Assembly (NCBI RefSeq): GCF_000299895.1
Contig: NZ_AMRG01000001.1
Span: 186,001 to 250,000, forward strand
Length of the DNA: 64,000 nt
Origin: Idiomarina xiamenensis 10-D-4
GTDB taxonomy: Bacteria; Pseudomonadota; Gammaproteobacteria; Enterobacterales; Alteromonadaceae
Reading direction: 5' to 3'
Made by a program: the position numbers and the translations under genes. The notes beneath the pieces were generated by a model. That model had not been told where the DNA came from and did not search any database. It saw nothing but the letters and a program-made list of their open reading frames with translations. Below, piece by piece: positions 34,876 to 44,734 of the stretch. Position 1 is the stretch's first letter. The number at the start of each line of letters is the position of its first letter.

Positions 34876-37125
34876 ATGGCTTCCAACTCGTCGAAATACT
34901 TAGCAGCAAATCGCAGCCGCTTGCTCAAAGATCGCATGGCCCGCTGGGGTGTGACCTTAGGCGGTAGCATGGTATTAATCGCGCTGCTGATGATTTTCTT
35001 CTACTTATTATACGTCGTAGAACCCATTTTTCGCTCAGTCAAGGTTGAGCCGTTAACAGATTTTGCGGCGCCAGGCCAAGGCCAAACGCTGGCACTGGGC
35101 ATGGAAGAGCAAGGCGAAATTGGTTATCGCTTTGACGACCAAGGGCTGGTGACCTTTTTTGCGGTTCAGGATAAACCCTCGCAGCAACGTCAGGCGGGGC
35201 AGGTACTGTTACAACAGCAATTGCTCGATGCGGCTGACATTACTGCCTTTGACGCGACGCTGCCGGTCAATAATCGCTATGTTTACGCGATGAGCGGTGG
35301 TCGAGCACTGATCGTACAGCCAAAGTTTAGTGTTAGCTTTCCTAACAATGAGCGCTTAATTGAACCTTATGTCGAGGTGCTGAACGACGGCCAACCGTTA
35401 TTGATTGACCAGCAGCAACGCCAGTTAAACCAGCTCGTCTATGAGTATGACGACGCCACCATGCAGTTCGCTGCGGTGACCGCGGCAGGCGATTTACTGC
35501 TGACCCGTTTTAATGCCAATGAAGACTTTTTAACCGGTGCCGTCACGCTTGAGGCGAGCTATCAGCAAATTCCCTTTAACGGTGTCATTGACGAGCTGGA
35601 AATGACACCCGACCTACGCCAGTTGATGGTGCGTCGTGGTGAGCGTATTCACGTTTATGATGTTAGCAGCGATGGTAATGTCAGCGAACGTCAGTTGCTC
35701 ATTTCAGACAATAAAGCCATGGGTAAAATCACTACCGTGGAGTTATTGGCTGGGGCGTCCTCGATTATCATTGGTCACGACAGCGGTAAGATCTCACAAT
35801 GGTTTCAGGTGGCTTCTGATGAAGGCCGGAATTATCAGTTTATTCGTAGCTTTGATAGCGGTAACAGTGCGGTTAAAGCGCTGGTGGTGGAATACTATCG
35901 ACGCACATTTTACAGCGTGGCCGCCGATGGTGAACTGAATATCTTCCACACCACCTCCGAGGCTGATTTGTATCATCAACGTCCAGCCGGTGTGGCGGTA
36001 CAGCAAGCGGTTATCGATCCGCGTGCTAATCACTTGCTAGCGTTAAGCGACGGCCGTCTGCATCTGTTTGACGTCGATAACGAACATCCCGAGGTGACTT
36101 GGAGCGGTTTATGGCATGAGGTCTGGTACGAGGGCTATCCCGAGCCGCAATATACTTGGCAGTCGACCTCCGGCTCCGATGACTTTGAACCCAAGTTCAG
36201 TTTAGTACCCATTTCGTTTGGTACCATCAAAGCGGCTGCCTACGCCATGTTATTTGCTGTACCTATCGGCTTGGCCGCCGCAGTTTACACAGCCTACTTT
36301 ATGTCGCCGTCGGTGCGTAAAGCGGTTAAGCCCACGGTTGAAATCATGGAAGCCTTACCGACCGTTATCTTGGGCTTTTTGGCGGGGCTCTGGTTAGCGC
36401 CCTTGGTCGAACAATATCTGCCGGGAATGATGGCGGTTCTGGTGTTGGTGCCGTTAGCCATCATTGCCACCGCATTTATCTGGAGCCGCTTGCCGACCCA
36501 TATCCGCAGTAAAGTGAGCGATGGTCGTGCGGCCTTGCTACTGATGCCAATTATTTTGCTGGTTGGCTACTTTGCCTTTGGCATGAGCCCGCTGATCGAG
36601 GACTGGCTGTTTGATGGCAACGTGCGTGGTTACCTCACCAATGAACTGGGCATCACCTTTGATCAACGCAACTCGTTGGTGGTCGGTATTGCCATGGGAT
36701 TTGCCGTGATCCCGACCATTTTCTCGATTGCCGAAGATGCCGTCTTTAGTGTGCCGAAGCATTTAACTCAGGGCTCGTTGGCGTTAGGCGCTACGCCTTG
36801 GCAGACGCTCACGCGAGTGGTGTTGTTAACCGCCAGTCCAGGGATTTTCTCGGCCATTATGATGGGCTTGGGGCGCGCCGTCGGCGAAACCATGATTGTA
36901 TTAATGGCGACCGGTAACACGCCGATCATGGATTGGAATATTTTTGAGGGAATGCGCACCTTGTCGGCCAACATAGCGGTTGAAATGCCTGAATCGGAAG
37001 TCGGCAGTTCACATTATCGCATCCTGTTCTTGGCGGCCTTCGTGCTGTTTATCTTCACTTTCATCTTCAACACAGCAGCTGAATTTGTGCGCCAACGCCT
37101 GCGCGACAAATACAGTTCCATGTAA
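34876..37125 (+). CDS. pstC: Phosphate ABC transporter permease PstC, long form
   Basis: 749 residues, far longer than the roughly 320 of E. coli PstC. One membrane helix at about 29-50 is followed by a large periplasmic region (about 51-430) with beta-propeller-like strands (IIIGHDSGKISQWFQVASD), and then the permease domain with six helices. The permease domain contains MEALPTVILGFLAGLWLAP and the coupling loop SLALGATPWQTLTRVVLLTA, with GRAVGETMIVLMATGN near the end. It forms the inner-membrane channel with PstA. It is the first gene of pstC-pstA-pstB-phoU and lies behind a Pho box. Confidence 0.92.
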   Translation: MASNSSKYLAANRSRLLKDRMARWGVTLGGSMVLIALLMIFFYLLYVVEPIFRSVKVEPLTDFAAPGQGQTLALGMEEQGEIGYRFDDQGLVTFFAVQDKPSQQRQAGQVLLQQQLLDAADITAFDATLPVNNRYVYAMSGGRALIVQPKFSVSFPNNERLIEPYVEVLNDGQPLLIDQQQRQLNQLVYEYDDATMQFAAVTAAGDLLLTRFNANEDFLTGAVTLEASYQQIPFNGVIDELEMTPDLRQLMVRRGERIHVYDVSSDGNVSERQLLISDNKAMGKITTVELLAGASSIIIGHDSGKISQWFQVASDEGRNYQFIRSFDSGNSAVKALVVEYYRRTFYSVAADGELNIFHTTSEADLYHQRPAGVAVQQAVIDPRANHLLALSDGRLHLFDVDNEHPEVTWSGLWHEVWYEGYPEPQYTWQSTSGSDDFEPKFSLVPISFGTIKAAAYAMLFAVPIGLAAAVYTAYFMSPSVRKAVKPTVEIMEALPTVILGFLAGLWLAPLVEQYLPGMMAVLVLVPLAIIATAFIWSRLPTHIRSKVSDGRAALLLMPIILLVGYFAFGMSPLIEDWLFDGNVRGYLTNELGITFDQRNSLVVGIAMGFAVIPTIFSIAEDAVFSVPKHLTQGSLALGATPWQTLTRVVLLTASPGIFSAIMMGLGRAVGETMIVLMATGNTPIMDWNIFEGMRTLSANIAVEMPESEVGSSHYRILFLAAFVLFIFTFIFNTAAEFVRQRLRDKYSSM

Positions 37126-37142
37126 ACGGCGAGAGGTTAAAC

Positions 37143-38801
37143 ATGAATAAGTGGTTTAAAACCGGCAAGCCATGGATTTGGTTAACAGCAGGCGCAGTGA
37201 GTGTCAGTTTGATTGCGGTGCTGGGATTGCTGTTGTTGATCGGCTGGCGCGGGCTATCATTCTTTTGGCCTGCGGCTATTCACGAATTTCAAGTAACGGC
37301 TGCCGATGGTAGCCAACGTACGCTGATCGGCGAGGTATACGACAGCGAGGAAATCCCGGTCACGCGGTTAGAAGAATCCGGCGTATTTTTAGAAAACTAC
37401 GAGCACCTGACGGTCGAGCGTTACTTGGTGAAAATCGGTAACCGTGAGTTTGTGCCGTTGGATTTTACTTGGGTACTAGAGACATCGATTAGCGCCGACC
37501 AACAGCCGGCAGATCTGGCAGTGTTAGAGCGCAGCAAGGACGGTAATTTTTATGGCTACGTGACCGATGTACTAGAAAATGGCGAATCCGTAGTCGATGA
37601 TCCGGCCCAGTTAAGAAGCCTTTTATTTGAACGCATCGAACGTGCGGTGGCGCTCAATGAACAAGCCACAGAGCTTGAAGAAGGCGAGATCAATCACATC
37701 AACTATCAGCTCAACGAATTGCGTCTTGAGCGGCGCTCGCTGGAGTTAAAGGGCGAGTTAGACGCCACTGCCGAACAGCGCATTGCTGAGCAACAAGCGG
37801 CCTTGCGCGAACAATACCGTGAGGTCGAAAAGCATCTGTTTGATTTTCGTGAGCAAGCGCGTCGTGATGCGGTGGTGATGCGTGACATGCGCGGCGAACA
37901 AGTGCGCATTCCGATGTACCGGGTGTTGGACGCCAACTTTCCAAATGACATGAATGTGTTTGAAAAGACCGGACACTTTTTTGCACAAATTGGTAAATTT
38001 GTTAGCCAAGATCCGCGCGAAGCGAACACCGAGGGTGGCGTATTCCCGGCCATTTTCGGCACCGTTTTTATGGTGCTGTTGATGTCGATTATCGTGACCC
38101 CGTTTGGTGTGATTGCCGCGATTTATCTGCACGAATATGCCAAACGCAACGCGGTGACTAAAATTATTCGTATTGCCGTCATCAACTTAGCCGGTGTGCC
38201 GTCGATTGTGTATGGCGTGTTCGGTTTAGGTTTCTTTGTCTATATGGTCGGTGGCTCGTTAGATCAGCTGTTTTATCCCGAAGCGTTACCCAGCCCAACC
38301 TTTGGTACACCGGGCGTATTATGGTCGGCGCTAACACTTGCCATCTTGACCCTGCCGGTAGTGATTGTTTCGACCGAGGAAGGTTTATCGCGTATTCCTA
38401 GCTCGGTGCGCGAGGGTAGCTTAGCGTTAGGTGCGACCAAAGCTGAAACCATCTGGCGTATTATCGTGCCAATGGCGTCGCCGGCCATTATGACCGGTTT
38501 GATTTTAGCGGTCGCCCGTGCCGCTGGCGAAGTGGCACCACTGATGTTGGTGGGAGTGGTGAAGTCGGCGCCGATGTTACCGGTAGACGGTAACTTCCCG
38601 TACTTCCATCTAGACCGTAAATTTATGCATTTAGGCTTTCATATCTACGATGTCGGCTTTCAGAGCCCCAACGTCGAAGCAGCACGACCACTGGTTTATG
38701 CAACCTCATTCCTGTTGGTCACGGTCATTATTGGCCTAAACTTAACCGCGATAGGGGTACGTAACCACCTGCGCGAAAAATACCGTGCGCTTGAACAGTA
38801 A
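37143..38801 (+). CDS. pstA: Phosphate ABC transporter permease PstA, long form
   Basis: 552 residues against about 300 in E. coli. After the first membrane helix (about 14-36) comes an extra region of about 240 residues, including a charged coiled coil (about 165-245, many E, R, L and Q), then the permease domain. That domain has GVPSIVYGVFGLGFFVYM and SLALGATKAETIWRIIVPMA (coupling loop), then ARAAGEVAPLMLVGV. The partner PstC is also enlarged, so the periplasmic extensions probably pair. It follows pstC after 17 bp. Confidence 0.92.
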   Translation: MNKWFKTGKPWIWLTAGAVSVSLIAVLGLLLLIGWRGLSFFWPAAIHEFQVTAADGSQRTLIGEVYDSEEIPVTRLEESGVFLENYEHLTVERYLVKIGNREFVPLDFTWVLETSISADQQPADLAVLERSKDGNFYGYVTDVLENGESVVDDPAQLRSLLFERIERAVALNEQATELEEGEINHINYQLNELRLERRSLELKGELDATAEQRIAEQQAALREQYREVEKHLFDFREQARRDAVVMRDMRGEQVRIPMYRVLDANFPNDMNVFEKTGHFFAQIGKFVSQDPREANTEGGVFPAIFGTVFMVLLMSIIVTPFGVIAAIYLHEYAKRNAVTKIIRIAVINLAGVPSIVYGVFGLGFFVYMVGGSLDQLFYPEALPSPTFGTPGVLWSALTLAILTLPVVIVSTEEGLSRIPSSVREGSLALGATKAETIWRIIVPMASPAIMTGLILAVARAAGEVAPLMLVGVVKSAPMLPVDGNFPYFHLDRKFMHLGFHIYDVGFQSPNVEAARPLVYATSFLLVTVIIGLNLTAIGVRNHLREKYRALEQ

Positions 38802-38844
38802 GTCGACACGAATTTCAGATTAAGACGAGAGTAAGGTGAGTTAT

Positions 38845-39663
38845 ATGATTTCGGTTACTCCGAACACAAGCAATACAGAAACGCTTGATTTAGCGAACTT
38901 AACAACCGAACAAACGGCGTTAACCATTAATGACCTGAATTTGTATTACGGTGAAAATCAGGCGCTACATCAAGTGTCGATGGCCATCCCGAAAAACCGG
39001 GTAACCGCGTTTATCGGCCCATCGGGCTGCGGTAAATCAACGCTGTTACGTTGTATTAATCGCATGAATGACTTGGTCGAGATTTGTCGCATTGAAGGCG
39101 AGATCAAGCTGCACGACAAAAATATTTACGATAAAGATGTCGATGTGGCGGCCTTGCGTCGACGCATTGGTATGGTGTTTCAGCGACCCAATCCGTTCCC
39201 TAAGTCGATTTACGAGAACGTGGTCTACGGCATGCGCTTAATGGGTGTCAGTGACCGCCGCGTACTCGACGAAGTGGTAGAGAACTCGTTAAAGGGTGCG
39301 GCGCTATGGGACGAAGTTAAAGATCGTCTGAATGATAGTGCGTTCAGCTTATCCGGCGGTCAGCAACAGCGGCTGGTAATCGCCCGTTCCATCGCCATTG
39401 AACCGGAAGTGTTGTTGTTAGACGAACCGACCTCGGCATTGGATCCTATTTCGACGCTGACCATCGAAGAGCTGATCACCGAGTTAAAAGCCAAGTACAC
39501 CGTGGTTATCGTTACCCATAACATGCAACAAGCGGCGCGGGTATCGGACCAAACCGCCTTTATGTATATGGGCAAACTGATTGAGTACGCCGATACCAAT
39601 ACGTTATTTACCACGCCGTCAGAAAAGAAAACTGAAGACTACATTACGGGTCGTTACGGTTAA
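38845..39663 (+). CDS. pstB: Phosphate ABC transporter ATP-binding protein PstB
   Basis: 272 residues from the ATG at 38845, which has TAAGG at a suitable distance; an in-frame GTG lies three codons upstream. Walker [11 protein letters not shown]-loop [20 protein letters not shown], signature LSGGQQQRL, Walker [13 protein letters not shown] and the switch histidine [11 protein letters not shown] are all intact. It drives phosphate import through PstCA. It ends 14 bp before phoU. Confidence 0.95.
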   Translation: MISVTPNTSNTETLDLANLTTEQTALTINDLNLYYGENQALHQVSMAIPKNRVTAFIGPSGCGKSTLLRCINRMNDLVEICRIEGEIKLHDKNIYDKDVDVAALRRRIGMVFQRPNPFPKSIYENVVYGMRLMGVSDRRVLDEVVENSLKGAALWDEVKDRLNDSAFSLSGGQQQRLVIARSIAIEPEVLLLDEPTSALDPISTLTIEELITELKAKYTVVIVTHNMQQAARVSDQTAFMYMGKLIEYADTNTLFTTPSEKKTEDYITGRYG

Positions 39664-39677
39664 TAGGAGCGATGCAA

Positions 39678-40418
39678 ATGGATGCCAATTTAAACACCAG
39701 TAAACACATTTCTGGCAAATTTAACGAAGAGCTAGAAGCGGTTCGTAATAAAGTATTGAGCATGGGCGGCTTGGTCGAGCAACAGCTGCACAATGCCTTA
39801 ATGGCGATTGAGAACTCTGACCAAGAGTTGGCCGAGCGGGTGCTAAGCAGCGACCATCGAGTCAACGATTTCGAGGTACAAATCGACGAAGCTTGTATTC
39901 AAATCATCGCTAAACGGCAGCCAGCTGCCAGCGATTTGCGTTTGGTTATCGCGATTTTCCGTACTATTGCTGACCTCGAACGCATTGGCGATGAAGCCGA
40001 GCGTATCGCGCGCGTGGCCAAAGAAAGCTTTAACAAGGACCAGCAGCAATTTTTGATCAGTCTGGAAAACCTCGGCTCGCAAGTGTTAGCAATGCTGCAT
40101 AAAGTCTTGGATGCGTTTGCTCGCATGGATATTGAAGCGGCATTAGAAGTGCATCAGCAAGACGCGCAGGCCGATCGTCAATATGAGGCGCTAACCCGCC
40201 AGCTGATGACCTACATGATGGAAGATCCGCGCGGTATTCCTAAGGTTATGGACGTGTTGTGGTCGGCGCGCTCGTTAGAACGCATCGGCGACCGCTGTCA
40301 GAACATCGCCGAGTACATCGTGTTCTTTGCCAAGGGTAAAGACGTGCGCCATGTCTCGCCAGAGTCGATGGAGCGCACGGTCAAAGGTAGCGCGAGCAAC
40401 AAGCCCGCGTCAGACTAA
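39678..40418 (+). CDS. phoU: Phosphate transport system accessory protein PhoU
   Basis: 246 residues from the ATG at 39678, chosen because AGGAG lies 8 bp upstream (the ATG six bases earlier is too close). Two three-helix bundles carry the PhoU metal-binding motifs, in ERIGDEAERIARVA and SLERIGDRCQNIAEYIVF. PhoU passes the Pst transporter state to PhoR and keeps the regulon off when phosphate is plentiful. It is the last gene of the operon. Confidence 0.93.
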   Translation: MDANLNTSKHISGKFNEELEAVRNKVLSMGGLVEQQLHNALMAIENSDQELAERVLSSDHRVNDFEVQIDEACIQIIAKRQPAASDLRLVIAIFRTIADLERIGDEAERIARVAKESFNKDQQQFLISLENLGSQVLAMLHKVLDAFARMDIEAALEVHQQDAQADRQYEALTRQLMTYMMEDPRGIPKVMDVLWSARSLERIGDRCQNIAEYIVFFAKGKDVRHVSPESMERTVKGSASNKPASD

Positions 40419-40430
40419 GTGAGCGGTAGC

Positions 40431-40475
40431 GCCGACTAATGTAGCGGTCACTAATGTAGCCGTGACTAATAAAGT
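40431..40475. repeat. 15-bp tandem repeat between phoU and serA
   Basis: Three units in exact 15-bp phase: GCCGACTAATGTAGC, GGTCACTAATGTAGC and CGTGACTAATAAAGT. The last unit contains the serA stop codon (minus strand). A trace of a fourth unit, around GACTAAG, lies at the phoU stop. Confidence 0.6.
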
Positions 40476-41707
40476 ACCCGGGTACGAATAGTGCCCGGGA
40501 TATCTCGTAGCCGTTGTACCACCTCATCAGCGACTTTCGCTTCTGGGTCGATATCGACGTCAATCACCACATAACCGACTTTTTCGTCGGTCTGTAAATA
40601 CTGACCCGACACGTTAATATCTAAATCGGCCATGATCTGGTTGACCGCGGTCAGCATACCCGGGCGATTTTCGTGAATATGCAGTAAACGCCGCGAGGTG
40701 GCGTGTGTCGGTAAGCTAACTTCGGGGAAGTTAACCGCCGATAGTGTCGAGCCGTTATCGGAATAACGCACCAGCTTGCCCGCCACCTCAATACCGATAT
40801 TGGCTTGTGCCTCCATGGTGGAGCCGCCGACATGTGGCGTTAATAAACACTGGGCAATACCGCGCAACGGCGATTCGAAGACCTCGTTGTTACTACTTGG
40901 CTCTTGTGGAAATACGTCAATAGCGGCGCCACTCAGTTGTTCATTTTTGAGGGCACTGGCGAGCGCATCGATGTCGACCACGGTGCCGCGTGACGCGTTA
41001 ATCAACACGCTACTGGGCTTCATGGTGGCAATTTCTTTGGCACCGATAAGCCACTGGGTTTGCGGCGTTTCTGGCACATGCAGGGTGACTACGTCGGCTT
41101 GCTTTAACAAGCTCGGCAGGCTGGCCACCGCTTGTGCATTGCCCAGCGCCAACTTGTCCTCGATGTCGTAAAACCGCACCTGCATACCCAGTTGTTCAGC
41201 CAAAATACCTAACTGTGTACCAATGTGACCATAGCCGATGATACCCAAGACTTTGCCGCGAGCCTCGTACGAGCCCTGAGCAGACTTATCCCAACCGCCC
41301 TGATGAGCCGCCATATTTTTGGCTGGAATACGGCGCAACAGCATGATGATCTCGGCCAGCACCAATTCGGCGACACTGCGGGTGTTGCTAAAGGGCGCGT
41401 TAAACACCACCACGCCGCGCTCACGGGCGGCGTGCAAATCGACTTGGTTGGTACCAATACAAAAACAACCGACGGCGAGTAGCTTGTCGGCGTGCGCCAG
41501 CACTTTGGCGGTTAACTGCGTGCGTGAACGAATGCCGAGAAAATGCACTTGCTGGATTTTTTCGCAAAGTTGGTCTTCGTCAAGCGAACCCTTTATGTAC
41601 TCAATATTGCTATAACCCTGACGCTCAAAGCTTTCGACGGCACTGGGGTGTACTCCTTCAAGGAGTAGGATCTGAATTTTATCTTTGGCTAACGATACGT
41701 CGCTCAT
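40466..41707 (-). CDS. serA: D-3-phosphoglycerate dehydrogenase SerA
   Basis: 413 residues, the E. coli-type length. N-terminal substrate domain with LGIRSRTQLTAKVLAHA, a Rossmann NAD-binding domain with GIIGYGHIGTQLGILAEQLG, catalytic residues in NASRGTVVDIDALA and LTPHVGGSTMEAQANIG, and a C-terminal ACT domain (about 340-413, HENRPGMLTAVNQIMADLDI). It catalyses the first step of serine synthesis and is likely inhibited by serine through the ACT domain. rpiA lies 33 bp upstream on the same strand, as in E. coli. Confidence 0.95.
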   Translation of the reverse strand: MSDVSLAKDKIQILLLEGVHPSAVESFERQGYSNIEYIKGSLDEDQLCEKIQQVHFLGIRSRTQLTAKVLAHADKLLAVGCFCIGTNQVDLHAARERGVVVFNAPFSNTRSVAELVLAEIIMLLRRIPAKNMAAHQGGWDKSAQGSYEARGKVLGIIGYGHIGTQLGILAEQLGMQVRFYDIEDKLALGNAQAVASLPSLLKQADVVTLHVPETPQTQWLIGAKEIATMKPSSVLINASRGTVVDIDALASALKNEQLSGAAIDVFPQEPSSNNEVFESPLRGIAQCLLTPHVGGSTMEAQANIGIEVAGKLVRYSDNGSTLSAVNFPEVSLPTHATSRRLLHIHENRPGMLTAVNQIMADLDINVSGQYLQTDEKVGYVVIDVDIDPEAKVADEVVQRLRDIPGTIRTRVLY

Positions 41708-41740
41708 GACGCGGTCCTGTGCAAGTGGCTGATCGCCGAT

Positions 41741-42403
41741 TTAATCGGCATGGCGTTGGTCGACGCCGCTGGCGCTGGCAATCAAGGCGATGTCGGCGCC
41801 GCGTTGGGCAAACAGACCGTTGGTCACCACACCCACGATGTTATTCAATTGTTGCTCAAGTTTCATCGGTTCAAGGATAGTTAAATTGTGAATATCCAAA
41901 ATAAGGTTGCCGTTATCGGTGACAAAACCCTCACGCCAAACCGGATCGCCACCCAATTTAACGATTTCGCGGGCGACATAAGAACGCGCCATCGGCAGCA
42001 CTTCAACGGGCAACGGAAAACGACCTAAAACATCGACCAGTTTTGACTCATCGGCGATACAAACAAAGCGTTTGGCAACTGCGGCGATGACTTTTTCGCG
42101 GGTTAACGCACCGCCACCGCCTTTGATCATTTGCAGGTGAGCGGTGATTTCATCGGCACCGTCGACATACACCGGAATGTCGGCAGTATGATTGAGCTCA
42201 ATAACCTCAATGCCGTGTTCTTGTAAGCGTTGAGTTGACGCCTCCGAACTCGATACCGCACCGGCGATGTCATCTTTCATGGTTGCTAGGGCATCGATAA
42301 AGTAATTCACGGTAGAGCCGGTGCCGACACCGACGATGGTGTTGGGTTCGATGAATTCTAGCGCAGCTTGTGCGGCTTGTTGTTTCAGTTGTTTGGCGTC
42401 CAT
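41741..42403 (-). CDS. rpiA: Ribose-5-phosphate isomerase A
   Basis: 220 residues. Conserved blocks are [17 protein letters not shown] (phosphate loop), ISSSEAST-type [34 protein letters not shown] (quoted in part: [20 protein letters not shown]) and LPVEVLPMA. It interconverts ribose-5-phosphate and ribulose-5-phosphate in the pentose phosphate pathway. It is upstream of serA on the same strand, with a gap short enough for co-transcription. Confidence 0.95.
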   Translation of the reverse strand: MDAKQLKQQAAQAALEFIEPNTIVGVGTGSTVNYFIDALATMKDDIAGAVSSSEASTQRLQEHGIEVIELNHTADIPVYVDGADEITAHLQMIKGGGGALTREKVIAAVAKRFVCIADESKLVDVLGRFPLPVEVLPMARSYVAREIVKLGGDPVWREGFVTDNGNLILDIHNLTILEPMKLEQQLNNIVGVVTNGLFAQRGADIALIASASGVDQRHAD

Positions 42404-42468
42404 TAATAATTGCTCGTCGTTAGTTAGGCGTTAGTTGGTTAAAGGCCAAAAATTTGCTTATTGGCTCA

Positions 42469-43116
42469 TTAAGCGTTGTCGCTAGGCGAACCACTGTCAA
42501 ACCGGTAATAGCGTGTTGGCGTCACAATTAAAGGTAAGGGGACATCCCAAGCGGCACTGGGTAAGCGCTCGACTTGTTGACAGTCATATGCCAAGCCCGC
42601 TACCTGTAGCTGTGGGTAGCGGCCAAAAGTACGGTCATAAAAGCCACCACCCATGCCCAATCGCTGACCCTGCTGATCAAAACCGACCAGTGGTGTGAAC
42701 AGCCAATCAATTTGCGCTAAAGGCACGACCTTACGGCAGTCTAGTTGTGGCTCGGCAATACCAAAGCGATTTAAGTTCAGCGCTTGCTGACCATCATCGT
42801 GTAAAAACAGCAGTTGGCCTCGATTAATCGGGTGTAATACCGGTAACAGCAGGCGCTGTCCATGCTGCCGTAGCGCTTGTAGTAATGGCTCGGTATTCAA
42901 TTCGTCGGCAAAGCTGTGATACAGCGCTACGGTCAATTTAGCCGGTGACGACGCGAGTAGCGGCAACACTTGCTCGACCAGTCGTTGCGCTGCCTGCTGG
43001 CGTTGTTGCGGCGATAACGCCGCGCGGCGTTGCTTCAGCTGCTGGCGTAATTGCTGACGCTGTGCTTGGTCAGTTGCTGGCAATTGCCGCTGACGCTGGC
43101 TGTTGCTATGCTGCAT
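42469..43116 (-). CDS. ygfA: 5-formyltetrahydrofolate cyclo-ligase (YgfA)
   Basis: 215 residues. The N terminus is rich in glutamine and arginine (RQQLRQQLKQRRAALSPQQR). The family motifs are ALYHSFADELNTEPLLQAL, LLFLHDD, FTPLVGFDQQGQRLGMGGGF with the ATP-binding glycine loop, and YDRTFGR. It converts 5-formyl-THF to 5,10-methenyl-THF. In E. coli it lies directly behind the 6S RNA gene. Here a reversed amidohydrolase gene separates the two. Confidence 0.92.
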   Translation of the reverse strand: MQHSNSQRQRQLPATDQAQRQQLRQQLKQRRAALSPQQRQQAAQRLVEQVLPLLASSPAKLTVALYHSFADELNTEPLLQALRQHGQRLLLPVLHPINRGQLLFLHDDGQQALNLNRFGIAEPQLDCRKVVPLAQIDWLFTPLVGFDQQGQRLGMGGGFYDRTFGRYPQLQVAGLAYDCQQVERLPSAAWDVPLPLIVTPTRYYRFDSGSPSDNA

Positions 43117-43166
43117 GAATTATCAGCACCTTAACTCAATATTATAATAAAACCTTAGGATACCTT

Positions 43167-44711
43167 ATGCGCACGCTGATCACGATCATCTGTTTGCTGT
43201 TTTTTGTTACCCAAGCTTTGGCCGCACCACCTAAAGCGCCGCCGCGCGAGCGTGGTGACGGACCCTATGAACGTTTGATTTTACGGGGTGTGACGCTGGT
43301 TAACGGTGAGGGTGCGCCACCTTATGGGCCGGTCGATATCGTCATTGAGGATGACCGCATCACGGAAATTGTCAGCGTCGGTAACCCGGGCATGCCGATT
43401 AAAGCTGAGCGGCGGCCACAAGCCGAGGCCGGTGATAAAGAAATGGATTTGCGTGGTCATTATGTGCTGCCCGGTTTTATCGATATGCACGGTCATATCG
43501 GCGGCTCGGCCGAGGGTATTCCTGCCGAATATGTACTGAAGCTGTGGCTAGCGCATGGCATCACCACGGTACGCGAACCGGGTAGTTTTAACGGCTACGA
43601 CTGGGTCCAGTGGCATCAGCAGCAGGCTGAGAAAAACGCCATTGCTTCGCCACGCATTGTGCCTTACGTCGGCTTTGGGCAAGGTTGGGAGGCGCCCATT
43701 TTTGGCGCCGACGACGCCCGTGACTGGGTGCGTTTTATCGCCAAACAAGGCGCTGCCGGTATTAAGTTTTTTGGGGCTTCGCCAAAAGTCATGCAAGCGG
43801 CACTGGATGAGGCTCAGCAGCAAGGCCTAGGCACCATGATGCACCACGCGCAGCTTAACGTGGTGCGTATGAACGCTTTAGATTCGGCACGTTTAGGGTT
43901 AACCTCAATGGAGCATTGGTACGGCTTGCCCGAAGCGTTATTTACCGAACAGGTGATTCAGAATTATCCGGCTAATTACAACTACAATAACGAGCAAGAC
44001 CGTTTTGCCGAGGCGGGTAAGCTCTGGCAACAAGCGGCTAAGCCCGGTTCGGAAAGATGGAACGCGGTGCGCGATGAAATGATTGCGCTAGATTTTACCA
44101 TCGACCCGACATTAACGATTTACGAAGCCAGTCGTGACCTAATGCGCGAGCGTCAAGCAGTTTGGCACGAGCAATATACCTTGCCGCAGTTGTGGGACTT
44201 CTTTCAACCCAGCCGTTATGCACACGGCTCATACTGGTTTGACTGGACCACCGACGAAGAGATCCAATGGAAGCAAAACTACCGCATTTGGATGCAGTTT
44301 TTAAACGACTATAAAAACCACGGTGGCCGCGTCACCACCGGTTCGGATTCCGGTTATATCTATAAGGTTTACGGTTTTGGTTTTATTCGTGAACTGGAGT
44401 TACTGCGCGAAGCGGGCTTTAACCCATTAGAAGTGATTCGCGCCGCCACCTTGTCTGGCGCCGAAGCGCTGGGCATGGAGGAGGACATTGGTACGGTATC
44501 GGTGGGCAAAAAAGCCGATTTGATCATTGCCGACGAAAACCCGTTACACAACTTTAAGTTATTGTATGGCACCGGCCATTTTCGCTTAGACGATAATAAC
44601 CAACCGGTGCGTAAGCGGGCCTTACAGTACACCATCAAAGACGGTGTCGTTTACCGCGTCGATGAATTGCTTGAAGACGTGCGCAAGCTGGTGCAAGAGG
44701 CCAAACAGTAA
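43167..44711 (+). CDS. Exported amidohydrolase family protein
   Basis: 514 residues with a signal peptide (LITIICLLFFVTQALAAPP). The metal-dependent amidohydrolase barrel has the HxH metal motif in FIDMHGHIGGS, further histidines in TMMHHAQLNVVRM and SMEHWYG, the metal aspartate in TTGSDSGYIYKVYG, and the C-terminal LSGAEALGMEEDIGTVSVGKKADLIIAD. It is probably a periplasmic imidazolonepropionase- or prolidase-like hydrolase, but the substrate cannot be named. It lies on the strand opposite both neighbours and interrupts the usual ssrS-ygfA order. Confidence 0.8.
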   Translation: MRTLITIICLLFFVTQALAAPPKAPPRERGDGPYERLILRGVTLVNGEGAPPYGPVDIVIEDDRITEIVSVGNPGMPIKAERRPQAEAGDKEMDLRGHYVLPGFIDMHGHIGGSAEGIPAEYVLKLWLAHGITTVREPGSFNGYDWVQWHQQQAEKNAIASPRIVPYVGFGQGWEAPIFGADDARDWVRFIAKQGAAGIKFFGASPKVMQAALDEAQQQGLGTMMHHAQLNVVRMNALDSARLGLTSMEHWYGLPEALFTEQVIQNYPANYNYNNEQDRFAEAGKLWQQAAKPGSERWNAVRDEMIALDFTIDPTLTIYEASRDLMRERQAVWHEQYTLPQLWDFFQPSRYAHGSYWFDWTTDEEIQWKQNYRIWMQFLNDYKNHGGRVTTGSDSGYIYKVYGFGFIRELELLREAGFNPLEVIRAATLSGAEALGMEEDIGTVSVGKKADLIIADENPLHNFKLLYGTGHFRLDDNNQPVRKRALQYTIKDGVVYRVDELLEDVRKLVQEAKQ

Positions 44712-44734
44712 TATCCGATTGTACCTAAGAGGGT

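Noticed and set aside
40476-40500. Terminator formed by the CCCGGGTAC...GTGCCCGGG inverted repeat
   Set aside because: The repeat is inside the serA coding end with no T run, so it is more likely coding sequence by chance.
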